From 2-02-FULL-66-14 sp037443705 (GTDB lineage: Bacteria > Pseudomonadota > Gammaproteobacteria > Burkholderiales > SG8-39): a DNA stretch of 64,000 nucleotides. Each line of letters begins with the position of its first letter. The first letter of the stretch is position 1. The position numbers and the translations under genes are program-made. Location: NCBI GenBank assembly GCA_037443705.1, contig JBBINV010000004.1:35636-99635 (forward strand), in the 5' to 3' direction. Positions 24,605 to 32,792 of this stretch are shown in pieces. Under the pieces are notes generated by a model. That model was given only the letters and a program-made list of their open reading frames with translations, had not been told where the DNA came from and did not search any database.

Positions 24605-25256
24605 CCTGCCGCTGGCAGCGGCCGCAGCGCCGCCGGCGCGCCTCGAGGTCGCCTACGAGGTCGCGCGAAACGGCACCGCCGTGGCCGAGGTGACCGATCG
24701 CCTCGAGCACGACGGCCGCGCCTACCGGCTGGAGCAGTCGTGGAAGGGCAAGGGCGTTTTCGCGCTGCGCGGCGAGGCGCAGCGCTCGAGCCGCGGCGCG
24801 ATCGCCGGAAAGGAACTGCGACCTCACGAGTTCGAGGACCGGCGCACCGGCCGGCCGGCGGCGCGCGCGCTGTTCGGCTGGGAGGCGAAGACGCTGACGC
24901 TGCAGTACAAGGACGGACCGGAGACCCGGCCGCTTCCGCCTCGCGCGCAGGACCGGCTCTCGTTCCTGTGGAGTTTCGCGTTCGACCCGCCGCGCGGGCA
25001 GCCCGTCATCCTCAGCGTGGCCGACGGCAAGGGCGTCTCCCGGTACGTCTACCGGAGCGCGGGGCGCGAGCGCATCCGCACTCCCGCGGGCGCGTTCGAG
25101 GCTCTCAAGCTGGCGAAGCAGAAGGACGGCGCCGACGATCGCGGCACCGAGGTCTGGCTGGCGGCGGACCGGCACTACGTCCCGGTGCGCATCGTCGTTA
25201 CCGAGAAGGACGGCACGCGCATCGAGCAGGTCGCGGTGCGCATCGCGGCGCCGTGA
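24561..25256 (+). CDS. DUF3108 domain-containing exported protein
   Basis: A 231-residue protein with a signal peptide (MRSSFLPIAISLPLAAAAA; start either 24561 or the internal ATG 24573) and a beta-rich DUF3108 body: LEVAYEVARNGTAVAEVTDRL, then DRLSFLWSFAFDPP, and TEVWLAADRHYVPVRI at the end. DUF3108 proteins next to purN are conserved in betaproteobacteria and are thought to be periplasmic; no function is known. It overlaps purN by 44 bases and its stop overlaps the GTG of rsmB (GTGA). Confidence 0.85.
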   Translation: MKETMRSSFLPIAISLPLAAAAAPPARLEVAYEVARNGTAVAEVTDRLEHDGRAYRLEQSWKGKGVFALRGEAQRSSRGAIAGKELRPHEFEDRRTGRPAARALFGWEAKTLTLQYKDGPETRPLPPRAQDRLSFLWSFAFDPPRGQPVILSVADGKGVSRYVYRSAGRERIRTPAGAFEALKLAKQKDGADDRGTEVWLAADRHYVPVRIVVTEKDGTRIEQVAVRIAAP

Positions 25257-26482
25257 GGGCGTCGCCGGCGCTGCTGACGCACGCCGCGGCGGCCGTCGGC
25301 GAGCTGTTGCGCCTTTCGGGCCCGGCGGACCAGGCGCTCTCGGCGTACTTCCGCCGGCATCGCACCCTCGGGCAGCGCGACCGCGCCTTCGTCGCCGAGG
25401 TCGCCTACGCCGTGCTGCGTCGCCGGCGCTCCCTCGAGGCCGCAGCGGGCTGCGCCGCGCCGCGCGATCTCGTCGTAGCCGCGCTCGCGAAGGTGTTCGG
25501 GCTTTCGGGACGCGCGCTTCACGACGACGAATCGACAGTCGCTCGAGTAAAGGCGAGTTCCGCGGATTCCTTGCCTGCGGCGGTGCGGGCGGACTTGCCG
25601 GATTGGCTTTGGGAGCGGCTCGCGCTCGAGCAGGGCGAAGGCGAGACCGCGCGGATCGCGCTCGGCCTGCTCAATCCCGCGCCGCTCGACCTGAGGGTGA
25701 ATCTGGCGAGGATCTCGCGCGACGAAGCGCTTTCGGCCCTGAAGCTCGAGGCGAGCAACACGCCCTACAGCCCCTGCGGCATTCGGCTTGCCGGAAAGCC
25801 GCAGATCAACGCGCATCCGCTTTTCAAGAGCGGCGCGATCGAGGTCCAGGACGAGGGGAGCCAACTGCTTGCCTATCTGGTCGCTCCGCGGCGCGGCGAG
25901 ATGGTGGCCGACTTCTGTGCCGGAGCGGGCGGCAAGACGCTCGCGCTCGCGATGCTGATGCGCGGTACCGGGCGCGTGTATGCGATGGACGTGTCGGTGC
26001 GGCGCCTGGCGGAGCTCGCCCCGCGCGCGCGCCGCGCCGGCGTGCCGAACGTGCATCCGATCGCGCTTTCCTCCGAAAACGACCCGCGCGCCAAGCGCCT
26101 CGCGGGCAAGCTCGATCGCGTCCTGGTCGATGCGCCGTGCAGCGGGTTCGGGACGCTGCGCCGCAACCCGGATCTCAAGTGGCGCTACGGGCCCGAGCGC
26201 GTGGCGGCGCTCGCCGGGCAGCAGTTCCGAATTCTTTGCGCTGCCGCGAGGCTCGTGAAGCCGGGCGGGCGCCTGGTGTACGCGACGTGCAGCGTCCTGA
26301 GGGAAGAGAACGAGGAGGTCGCGGAACGTTTCGAGCGCGAAGTCGCCGGCTTCGAGCCGCTCGCCTGCGGCACGATCCTCGAGCAGCAGCGAATCCCGCT
26401 GCGGCAGGGCAAGTACTTGCGGCTGTGGCCGCACGTGCACGGCACGGACGGCTTCTTCGCTGCGGCATTCGCGCGCCCCTAG
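25253..26482 (+). CDS. rsmB: RsmB/NOP family 16S rRNA m5C methyltransferase
   Basis: A 409-residue enzyme. An N-terminal NusB-like helical domain (LRLSGPADQALSAYFRRHR, LGQRDRAFVAEVAYAVLRRR) precedes an RNA m5C methyltransferase domain: ADFCAGAGGKTLALA (SAM site), DAPCSGFGTLRRNPDLKWR (motif IV Pro-Cys) and YATCSVLREENEEV (motif VI catalytic Cys). The target is a cytosine in 16S rRNA (m5C967 in E. coli). GTG 25253 overlaps the DUF3108 stop. The last four bases overlap the convergent TerC gene. Confidence 0.9.
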   Translation: MRASPALLTHAAAAVGELLRLSGPADQALSAYFRRHRTLGQRDRAFVAEVAYAVLRRRRSLEAAAGCAAPRDLVVAALAKVFGLSGRALHDDESTVARVKASSADSLPAAVRADLPDWLWERLALEQGEGETARIALGLLNPAPLDLRVNLARISRDEALSALKLEASNTPYSPCGIRLAGKPQINAHPLFKSGAIEVQDEGSQLLAYLVAPRRGEMVADFCAGAGGKTLALAMLMRGTGRVYAMDVSVRRLAELAPRARRAGVPNVHPIALSSENDPRAKRLAGKLDRVLVDAPCSGFGTLRRNPDLKWRYGPERVAALAGQQFRILCAAARLVKPGGRLVYATCSVLREENEEVAERFEREVAGFEPLACGTILEQQRIPLRQGKYLRLWPHVHGTDGFFAAAFARP

Positions 26483-27237
26483 GGCGAGCCATCCTCCCGG
26501 GTATAAGGCTCGCGCAGGTGTACCGGCCCCGCGGCGCGCTTGCGCATGCGGATGTTGAGCAGCTCGACCGCCACCGAGAACGCCATGGCGAAATAGACGT
26601 AACCCTTCGGCACCTCGTGACCGAGCCCTGCCGCGACGAGCACCACGCCCACGACCACCAGGAAGGCGAGCGCGAGCATCTTGATCGTCGGATGCGCCGA
26701 AACGAAGCGGCCGATCGCGCCCGCGAAGGCGACCATCAGACCGACCGACGCGATTACCGCGGCTATCATCACCTCGATCTGCCGAACCATTCCGACCGCG
26801 GTAATGATCGAATCCAGCGAGAACACGAGGTCGATGACCATGATCTGGGCGACGACCGCGGCGAAGCTGGCGCGCACTGCCGCCGAAGCGCCGCCTTCCT
26901 CGCCCTCGAGCAGCTGGTGGATCTCGCCGACGCTCTTCCACAGCAGGAACAGTCCCCCCCCGGCCAGGATGAGGTCGCGCCCGGAGACGTCGCGGCCGAA
27001 CGCGGTGAACAGCGGCGCCGAGACGCCGATGATCCAGGCGAGCGCGACCAGCAGCGCGATGCGCATGAACATGGCCATGAAAAGGCCGAGCCTGCGCGCG
27101 AGTTCGCGCTGCGCGGCCGGAAGCTTGTCGACCAGGATGGAAATGAAGATCACGTTGTCTATGCCGAGCACCAGCTCGAGCGCGGTTAGCGCGGCGAACG
27201 CGATCCAGGCCTGGGGGTCGGTCAGCAGGTCGATCAT
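26479..27237 (-). CDS. TerC family integral membrane protein
   Basis: A 252-residue protein with about seven transmembrane segments. The TerC signature is plain: ALELVLGIDNVIFISILVDKLP at the N-terminus and its internal repeat MVIDLVFSLDSIITAVGM in the middle, each with the conserved Asp in the membrane. TerC proteins are linked to tellurite resistance and, more recently, to manganese efflux and metallation of exported proteins. No yybP-ykoY manganese riboswitch was recognised in the 58-base upstream gap shared with the MscS gene. Confidence 0.92.
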   Translation of the reverse strand: MIDLLTDPQAWIAFAALTALELVLGIDNVIFISILVDKLPAAQRELARRLGLFMAMFMRIALLVALAWIIGVSAPLFTAFGRDVSGRDLILAGGGLFLLWKSVGEIHQLLEGEEGGASAAVRASFAAVVAQIMVIDLVFSLDSIITAVGMVRQIEVMIAAVIASVGLMVAFAGAIGRFVSAHPTIKMLALAFLVVVGVVLVAAGLGHEVPKGYVYFAMAFSVAVELLNIRMRKRAAGPVHLREPYTREDGSP

Positions 27238-27295
27238 TTGTGGCCTCGCGACGATCGGGGCAGAAGGCGGCGGTTCGGTAAACTAGCACGCCACC

Positions 27296-28573
27296 ATGAA
27301 CAACAACGCGATCGGCGTGCTGCTGGCCGACGTCTGGAAGGACCTGGGGGAGCCGGGCGTTCTCTGGCAGGTCGCGGTGCTCGCGCTCTGCGTGCTCGGG
27401 GCCTGGACGCTCGGCCGATTGTTCCAATGGCGTGCGCCCGAGGAGAGCCCGCTTGCGCTGAAGCGCGGCGCGGCTGCGTTCCGCCGGGTCGTGTTCCCGC
27501 TCACGGCCTCCGCGCTGCTGGCCGCCGGGCGCGCGGCGCTCGCGCCGTGGCAGGGCACGAGCCTGCTCGCGCTGATGATCCCGATCTTCGCGTCGCTCGC
27601 CGGGATCCGGTTCTCGGTGTACCTGCTGCGGATCGCGTTCGCACGCGCGCTGTGGCTGGACGCTTTCGAGCGCGCAATCGCAACGCTAGTCTGGGGTGCG
27701 CTCGCGCTGCATCTCACGGGGCTCCTACCGGAGATCATCGTCTGGCTCGAGGGCGTCGCGATCAGCTTCGGCAAGGAAAGCCTCTCGCTCTGGGCGCTCG
27801 CGACGGCCGTCTTCTGGGTCGCCGTGTCGCTGCTCCTCGCGCTCTGGGCGGGAAGCGCGCTCGAGGCGCGGCTGATGCGAGCCGAGGCGCTGCACGCGAA
27901 CCTGCGCGTCGTGTTCGCGCGGCTCGGCAAGGCGGCGCTGGTGGTGATCGCCGTCGTCACGGTGCTGCCGCTGCTCGGCGTGGATCTCACCGTGCTGTCG
28001 GTGTTCGGCGGCGCGCTCGGGGTGGGACTGGGGCTGGGCCTGCAGAAGATCGCGTCGAACTACGTGTCGGGCTTCATCATCCTGCTCGACCGATCGATCC
28101 GGCTCGGCGACGTGATCACGGCCGACGGCCAGCACGGCGTGGTGACGCGGATCACGACGCGCTACGTCGTGCTGCGCGCGCTCACCGGTGTCGAGGCGAT
28201 CATTCCCAACGACACGCTGGTGACGACATCGGTGCTGAACCATTCATACAGCGACAGGAAGATCCGGCTCGCGGTAAGAGTGCAGGTCGCCTACGACAGC
28301 GATCTCGCTCTGGTCGAGCAGCTGCTGCTGGAGGTCGCGCGGCGCCAGCCGCGGGTCCTGCGAGAGCCTGAGCCGACCGCGCAGCTCGTGAGCTTTGCCG
28401 ACAGCGGCCTTGAGTTCGAGGTCGGGTTCTGGATCGAGGACCCGGAAAACGGCACGCAGAACCTGCGCTCCGACGTGAGCCTCGGGATCCTTCGCGAATT
28501 CCGCTCGCGGGGAGTCCAGATTCCCTTTCCGCAGCGCGAGGTTAGGATGCTGCAGGGCGGAACGCCGAAGTAG
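27296..28573 (+). CDS. Mechanosensitive ion channel, MscS family
   Basis: A 425-residue membrane protein. Four to five N-terminal helices are followed by the MscS pore helix (LSVFGGALGVGLGLGLQKI, Gly/Ala-rich TM3) and the beta domain (FIILLDRSIRLGDVITADG, then NDTLVTTSVLNHSYSD). The C-terminal alpha/beta vestibule ends at VQIPFPQREVRML. It should open on membrane tension to release solutes during hypo-osmotic shock. It is longer than E. coli MscS (286) because of extra N-terminal helices. Confidence 0.92.
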   Translation: MNNNAIGVLLADVWKDLGEPGVLWQVAVLALCVLGAWTLGRLFQWRAPEESPLALKRGAAAFRRVVFPLTASALLAAGRAALAPWQGTSLLALMIPIFASLAGIRFSVYLLRIAFARALWLDAFERAIATLVWGALALHLTGLLPEIIVWLEGVAISFGKESLSLWALATAVFWVAVSLLLALWAGSALEARLMRAEALHANLRVVFARLGKAALVVIAVVTVLPLLGVDLTVLSVFGGALGVGLGLGLQKIASNYVSGFIILLDRSIRLGDVITADGQHGVVTRITTRYVVLRALTGVEAIIPNDTLVTTSVLNHSYSDRKIRLAVRVQVAYDSDLALVEQLLLEVARRQPRVLREPEPTAQLVSFADSGLEFEVGFWIEDPENGTQNLRSDVSLGILREFRSRGVQIPFPQREVRMLQGGTPK

Positions 28574-28598
28574 GCGGGGGACATGCCGTCAAATCAGC

Positions 28599-28626
28599 TT
28601 GCGGCCCGGGGCGGTTCACGTAGAAT
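28599..28626 (+). promoter_or_regulatory. Probable sigma-70 promoter of the fatty acid desaturase gene
   Basis: TTGCGG (28599-28604), a 16-base spacer, then TAGAAT (28621-28626). Both hexamers are near consensus and the predicted transcript start near 28633 leaves a short leader before the TTG at 28661. It lies in the only gap between the MscS gene and the desaturase. Confidence 0.5.
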
Positions 28627-28660
28627 TCGCGCGGCTGTCATCACAACGAGATAAATCCCC

Positions 28661-29842
28661 TTGATCCTTTTTTCCGGTTTTCTGGACCTCCCCTGGTGGG
28701 GCCTGGTGCTCGCCGCGCTCGGCCTCACGCACGTCACCATCGCCGCGGTCACCATCTTCCTGCACCGCTGCCAGGCGCATCGTGCCCTGGAGCTCCATCC
28801 CGCGGTGTCGCATTTCTTCCGGCTCTGGCTCTGGCTGACCACCGGCATGGTGACGCGCGAGTGGGCGGCGATCCACCGCAAGCACCACGCCAAGTGCGAG
28901 ACGCCCGAGGATCCGCACAGCCCGCAGGTCTACGGCATCAACCGCGTGCTCTGGACGGGCGTGTTCCTCTACGTGAAGGAGGCGTACAACCGCGAGACGA
29001 TCGAGCGCTACGGTCATGGCACGCCGGACGACTGGATCGAGCGCAACATCTACTCGAAGTTCGCGATCCTCGGCCTGACGCTCATGGGCACGGCCGACAT
29101 CATGCTCTTCGGCATCCTGCCGGGCCTCGCGATCTTCGCCGTCCAGGTAGTGTGGATCCCGTTCTGGGCGGCCGGCGTGATCAACGGCGTCGGCCACTGG
29201 TTCGGCTATCGCAACTGGGACACGCCGGCGCCGGATGCGAGCACCAACATCGTTCCCTGGGGCGTGCTGATCGGGGGCGAGGAGCTGCACAACAACCATC
29301 ACGCATTCCCGGCCTCGGCAAAGCTCTCGTCGAAGTGGTACGAATTCGACATCGGCTGGCTCTACATCCGGATCCTCGAGGCGCTCGGCCTCGCGAAGGT
29401 GAAGAAAGTCGCGCCGACGCCGAAGTTTTCCGCGCCGAAGCCGGTGTGCGACCTGCAGACGCTGCAAGCCGTGATCGCGAACCGCTACGACGTGCTGCAG
29501 CGCTTCGCGAAATCGCTCAGGCGCACCTACGCGGAAGAGCTGGAACGGCTCCGCCGCTGGTCGCCGCAGGAGGCCGAGGCGCTCCGTCCGCTGAAGGGCC
29601 ATTTCGCGCGTCTGCAGAAGCTGACCGCGACCGAGCGAGCGCGGCTCGCCGAGGCGCTGAAGAACTCGCGCGCGCTGACGGTCGCGACGGCCATGCACGA
29701 CGAGCTGGCGGCGCTTTGGGAGCGCTCCAGCGCGACCAAGGAGCAGCTCGTGAAGCAGCTTCAGGACTGGTGCCAGCGGGCCGAGGCGAGCGGGGTGGGG
29801 CACCTCGCCGAGTTCTCGCGGCGGCTGCGCTGCTATGCGTAG
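28661..29842 (+). CDS. Fatty acid desaturase (acyl-CoA/acyl-lipid delta-9 type) with transposase-like C-terminal tail
   Basis: A 393-residue membrane protein. Residues 1-245 are a membrane desaturase with three histidine boxes: HRCQAH (35-40), HRKHH (72-76) and HNNHH (210-214), plus hydrophobic segments around 12-34, 52-64 and 135-175. It introduces cis double bonds to keep membranes fluid. Residues ~290-393 are soluble, and the end (LQDWCQRAEASGVGHLAEF, then RRLRCYA) closely resembles the C-terminal part of ISL3/IS204-type transposases. The start is TTG 28661, chosen because the first helix begins immediately (FLDLPWWG); no ATG is near. A terminator follows 26 bases after the stop. Confidence 0.88.
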   Translation: MILFSGFLDLPWWGLVLAALGLTHVTIAAVTIFLHRCQAHRALELHPAVSHFFRLWLWLTTGMVTREWAAIHRKHHAKCETPEDPHSPQVYGINRVLWTGVFLYVKEAYNRETIERYGHGTPDDWIERNIYSKFAILGLTLMGTADIMLFGILPGLAIFAVQVVWIPFWAAGVINGVGHWFGYRNWDTPAPDASTNIVPWGVLIGGEELHNNHHAFPASAKLSSKWYEFDIGWLYIRILEALGLAKVKKVAPTPKFSAPKPVCDLQTLQAVIANRYDVLQRFAKSLRRTYAEELERLRRWSPQEAEALRPLKGHFARLQKLTATERARLAEALKNSRALTVATAMHDELAALWERSSATKEQLVKQLQDWCQRAEASGVGHLAEFSRRLRCYA

Positions 29843-29867
29843 ACAGTAAGTACCGGCGAAAAAGAAA

Positions 29868-29891
29868 AAGCCCGCGAAAGCGGGCTTTTTT
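29868..29891. terminator. Bidirectional intrinsic terminator
   Basis: An 8-bp stem AAGCCCGC / GCGGGCTT with a GAAA tetraloop, followed by six T on the plus strand and by TTTCTTTTT on the minus strand. It separates the desaturase gene (plus) from rpmG (minus) and should stop transcripts from both. Confidence 0.92.
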
Positions 29892-29907
29892 GTCCGCGGC
29901 CGAACGG

Positions 29908-30063
29908 TTACTTCAGCTTCGTTTCCTTGTACAGCACGTGCTTGCGTGCCTTCGGGTCGTATTTCCTGATTTCCAGCTTGTCCGGCGTGGTGCGCCTGTT
30001 CTTGGTCGTGGTGTAGAAATGGCCGGTGCCGGCGCTCGACTCCAGCTTGATCTTCTCTCTCAT
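29908..30063 (-). CDS. rpmG: 50S ribosomal protein L33
   Basis: A 51-residue basic protein, MREKIKLESSAGTGHFYTTT at the start, then KNRRTTPDKLEIRKYDPKAR, the standard L33 sequence. It has no CxxC pairs, so it is the zinc-independent form. A GAGGAG ribosome site precedes the ATG, and it lies ten bases downstream of rpmB, with which it forms the usual rpmB-rpmG operon. Confidence 0.97.
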   Translation of the reverse strand: MREKIKLESSAGTGHFYTTTKNRRTTPDKLEIRKYDPKARKHVLYKETKLK

Positions 30064-30073
30064 GGCGGGCTCC

Positions 30074-30310
30074 TCAGGCGGCCTTGCGGCGGGCGGCGAT
30101 CTCGGCGAGCACCGCCTCGACGCCGACCTTGTCGATCTTTCGCAGACCGGCGGTCGAGACGCGCAGCCGCACCCAGCGGTTCTGGCTCTCGACCCAGAAG
30201 CGGCGGTAATGCAGGTTCGGCTGGTACAGGCGCCTGGTCTTGTTGTTCGCGTGCGAGACGAGATTCCCCTTCATCGGCTTCTTGCCGGTGACCTGGCAGA
30301 CTCGGGACAT
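30074..30310 (-). CDS. rpmB: 50S ribosomal protein L28
   Basis: A 78-residue ribosomal protein beginning MSRVCQVTGKKPMKGNLVSH, with HYRRFWVESQNRWVRLRVS in the middle, matching L28 throughout. It is the first gene of the rpmB-rpmG operon. A perfect TATAAT -10 element lies 31 bases upstream of the ATG. Downstream coupling to rpmG is close (10 bases). Confidence 0.97.
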   Translation of the reverse strand: MSRVCQVTGKKPMKGNLVSHANNKTRRLYQPNLHYRRFWVESQNRWVRLRVSTAGLRKIDKVGVEAVLAEIAARRKAA

Positions 30311-30340
30311 GGCGACTCCGGAATTTCGCGAAAGGCGCGA

Positions 30341-30346
30341 ATTATA
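30341..30346 (-). promoter_or_regulatory. -10 element of the rpmB-rpmG promoter
   Basis: A perfect TATAAT on the minus strand in the 65-base gap between radC and rpmB. The region 16-18 bases upstream is GC-rich and shows no good -35 hexamer, so promoter strength may depend on other features. Expected start is around 30334, giving a leader of about 24 bases. Confidence 0.5.
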
Positions 30347-30375
30347 GCGAAAAAACCGGTCCGGAGCCCGGATGT

Positions 30376-31041
30376 TCAGAGCAACCCCCGCTCGGCGAAC
30401 GAGAGGCACTGGTGGCCCGCGACCACGAAGTGGTCGAGCACCTTCACGTCGACCAGCGCGAGCGCTTCCTTGAGGCTTCGGGTGAGGAGCTCGTCGGCCC
30501 GGCTCGGCTGCGCCACGCCGGAAGGGTGGTTGTGCGCGAAGATCACCGCCGCTGCGTTCGCCCGGAGCGCCGCCTTGACGATCTCGCGCGGGTAGACCGA
30601 GGTATGGCCGAGCGTCCCGCGGAAAATCTCCTCGCATGCGATCACGCGGTGCTGCGAATCCAGCCACAGGCATACGAACACCTCGTGCTCCTTCGCCGCG
30701 ATCGCGAGCCGCAGGTAGTCGCGGACCGCAGCGGGCGAGGCGAGCGCGATTCCCGCGCGCAGCTCCTCGCCCAGGCACCGCCGCGCGATCTCGAGCACGG
30801 CCTCGAGCTGGGCGCGCTTGGCCGAGCCGACCCCCTTGACCCGCGAGTCCCGGGAGCGCAGCAGCCCTCCCAGACCCCCGGCTCCGGCGAGGAGCTCCCT
30901 CGCGAGCGCCACCGCGCTCTTGCCGCGCACGCCGGTGCGCAACAGCACCGCGAGCAGCTCGGCATCGCTCAAGGCCGCGGCACCGAGCGCGAGCAGCCGC
31001 TCGCGCGGACGCTCCTCGGCCGGCCAGTCGGAAATCGCCAT
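30376..31041 (-). CDS. radC: RadC family JAB/MPN metalloprotein
   Basis: A 221-residue RadC protein. The N-terminal helix-hairpin-helix part (RPRERLLALGAAALSDAELL) is followed by an MPN+ domain with the JAMM zinc motif: FAHNHPSGVAQPSRAD (His170, His172, Asp183). Despite its name, no DNA repair role has been shown for RadC. Its position between rpmB and coaBC (divergent) is conserved in many proteobacteria. The start is ATG 31041. Confidence 0.94.
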   Translation of the reverse strand: MAISDWPAEERPRERLLALGAAALSDAELLAVLLRTGVRGKSAVALARELLAGAGGLGGLLRSRDSRVKGVGSAKRAQLEAVLEIARRCLGEELRAGIALASPAAVRDYLRLAIAAKEHEVFVCLWLDSQHRVIACEEIFRGTLGHTSVYPREIVKAALRANAAAVIFAHNHPSGVAQPSRADELLTRSLKEALALVDVKVLDHFVVAGHQCLSFAERGLL

Positions 31042-31097
31042 GCCCTCCCCTTTCCCGTAGAATCCGCTGTCCCATTAACGGCTTGGCCGCGATTGCG

Positions 31098-32300
31098 ATG
31101 ACGCTGAAGGGCAAGCGGATCCTGCTCGGGCTGACCGGCGGCGTCGCCGCCTACAAGGCGGCCGAACTCGGGCGGCTGCTCGTCAAGGCGGGCTGCGATG
31201 TGCGGGCCGTGCTCACGGAGGCGGCGACCCGCTTCGTCGGGATGGCGACGATGCAGGCGCTGACCGGGCAACCTGCCTGGAGTGACCTCTGGGACGAGCG
31301 CGTGCCGGACAGCATGGGCCACATCGAGCTCTCGCGCGATCGCGACCTTATCGTGGTTGCACCTGCGAGCGCCGATTTCCTCGCCAAGCTCGCGCACGGG
31401 CTCGCCGACGATCTGCTTTCGACTGTGGCGCTTGCGCGCCGCTGCCCGCTGCTCGTGGCGCCCGCGATGAATGCCGGGATGTGGGAAAACCCGGCGACCC
31501 GGAGAAACGTGTGCGCGCTGCGCGACGACGGCGTGCTGGTCGCGGGCCCCGCGGCCGGAGACCAGGCCTGCGGCGAAACCGGCATGGGCCGGATGCTCGA
31601 GGCCGCCGAGTTGCTGGCCGAGATCGAGGCGTTCTTTCAGCCGAAATCGCTCGCAGGGAAGCGGGTGCTCGTCACTGCCGGGCCGACCGAGGAGCCGATC
31701 GACCCGGTGCGCGTCATCACCAACGCGAGCTCGGGAAAGATGGGATTCGCGATCGCGCGCGCGGCGCGCGAGGCGGGCGCGGAGGTGACGCTGATCGCAG
31801 GGCCGGTGTCGCTCGCTACGCCGGCGGGCGTGGTCCGGACCGACGTGCGCACGGCCGGACAGATGCTCGAAGCGGTGAAGGGCGCGCTCAAGGGCTGCGA
31901 CGTGTTCGTCTCGGTCGCCGCAGTCGCCGACTACCGCGTCAAGAGCCCATCGGCGCAGAAGATCAAGAAATCCGGCGGCAAGCCCGCGCCGCTCGAGCTC
32001 GTCGAGAACCCCGACATCCTGGCGTGGGTCGCGCGGCGGAAGGACCGGCCGTTCTGCGTCGGCTTCGCCGCCGAGAGCGAGCGCCTCGCGGCGCACGCCG
32101 TCGAGAAGCGCGCGAAGAAAGGCATACCGCTCATCGCCGCGAACCTCGCGCGCGAGGCGCTTGGCGCCGATGAAAACGAGATCACGCTGTTCGACGACGC
32201 GGGTGAGCACCCGCTCGGTCGCGGCCCGAAGATCGAGCTCGCGAGGAAGCTCGTGGCGCACATCGCGGCGATGCTCGCGGGCGGAAGGCGGGGCCGATGA
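31098..32300 (+). CDS. coaBC: Bifunctional phosphopantothenoylcysteine decarboxylase/synthetase
   Basis: A 400-residue coenzyme A biosynthesis enzyme. The flavoprotein CoaC half runs to about residue 185 (LLGLTGGVAAYKAAEL, APAMNAGMWENPATRRN, and CGETGMGRM with the catalytic Cys). The CoaB half follows (VLVTAGPTEEPIDPVR, ITNASSGKMGFAIA, then KIKKSGG with the synthetase Lys). ATG 31098 is preferred; a TTG at 31083 would add five residues. TAGAAT at 31058-31063 is a possible -10. Its stop overlaps the dut start (ATGA). Confidence 0.95.
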   Translation: MTLKGKRILLGLTGGVAAYKAAELGRLLVKAGCDVRAVLTEAATRFVGMATMQALTGQPAWSDLWDERVPDSMGHIELSRDRDLIVVAPASADFLAKLAHGLADDLLSTVALARRCPLLVAPAMNAGMWENPATRRNVCALRDDGVLVAGPAAGDQACGETGMGRMLEAAELLAEIEAFFQPKSLAGKRVLVTAGPTEEPIDPVRVITNASSGKMGFAIARAAREAGAEVTLIAGPVSLATPAGVVRTDVRTAGQMLEAVKGALKGCDVFVSVAAVADYRVKSPSAQKIKKSGGKPAPLELVENPDILAWVARRKDRPFCVGFAAESERLAAHAVEKRAKKGIPLIAANLAREALGADENEITLFDDAGEHPLGRGPKIELARKLVAHIAAMLAGGRRGR

Positions 32301-32746
32301 AGCGCTTGCAGGTCAAGGTTCTCGACCCCCGGATGCGGGACAATCTCCCCGCCTATGGATCGCCCGGAGCCGCCGGGCTCGACCTGCGCGCCTGCCTCGA
32401 TTCGGCGCTCACACTCGCGCCGGGCGAGAGCCGCCTCGTGCCCTCGGGAATCGCAATCCACCTCGGCGATCCGGGGTACGCGGCGCTCGTGCTGCCGCGC
32501 TCGGGCCTGGGCTCGAAGTACGGCATCGTGCTCGGCAATCTGGTAGGGCTGATCGACTCCGACTACCAGGGACAGGTGCTCATCTCGGTCTGGAACCGGG
32601 GCGGCGCGCCCTACACCATCCAGCCGATGGAGCGCATCGCGCAGCTCGTCGTGGTGCCGGTGCGGCAGGTCGCGTTCGAGGTCGTGGAGGAATTCGAGGC
32701 CTCGAGCCGCGGCGCGAGCGGCTTCGGAAGCTCAGGCAAGCACTGA
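32297..32746 (+). CDS. dut: dUTP diphosphatase
   Basis: A 149-residue trimeric dUTPase with all five motifs: GAAGLDLRACL, LPRSGLGSKYG, GLIDSDYQGQV (catalytic Asp), RIAQLVVVPV, and the C-terminal RGASGFGSSG arm that closes over the active site. It removes dUTP and supplies dUMP. It is coupled to coaBC by a four-base overlap and followed immediately by a strong terminator. Confidence 0.96.
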   Translation: MKRLQVKVLDPRMRDNLPAYGSPGAAGLDLRACLDSALTLAPGESRLVPSGIAIHLGDPGYAALVLPRSGLGSKYGIVLGNLVGLIDSDYQGQVLISVWNRGGAPYTIQPMERIAQLVVVPVRQVAFEVVEEFEASSRGASGFGSSGKH

Positions 32747-32752
32747 AAAAAG

Positions 32753-32776
32753 AAAACCCGCCTCGCGGCGGGTTTT
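32753..32776. terminator. Bidirectional intrinsic terminator
   Basis: A 10-bp perfect stem (AAAACCCGCC / GGCGGGTTTT) with a TCGC loop, flanked by A-rich sequence on the left and T-rich on the right. It lies six bases past the dut stop and 16 bases past the end of the convergent fccB gene. Confidence 0.9.
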
Positions 32777-32792
32777 CCGGGGCGCTTCGGAA

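Noticed and set aside
27238..27295. yybP-ykoY manganese riboswitch before the TerC gene
   Set aside because: The gap is too short and lacks the paired loops of that riboswitch.
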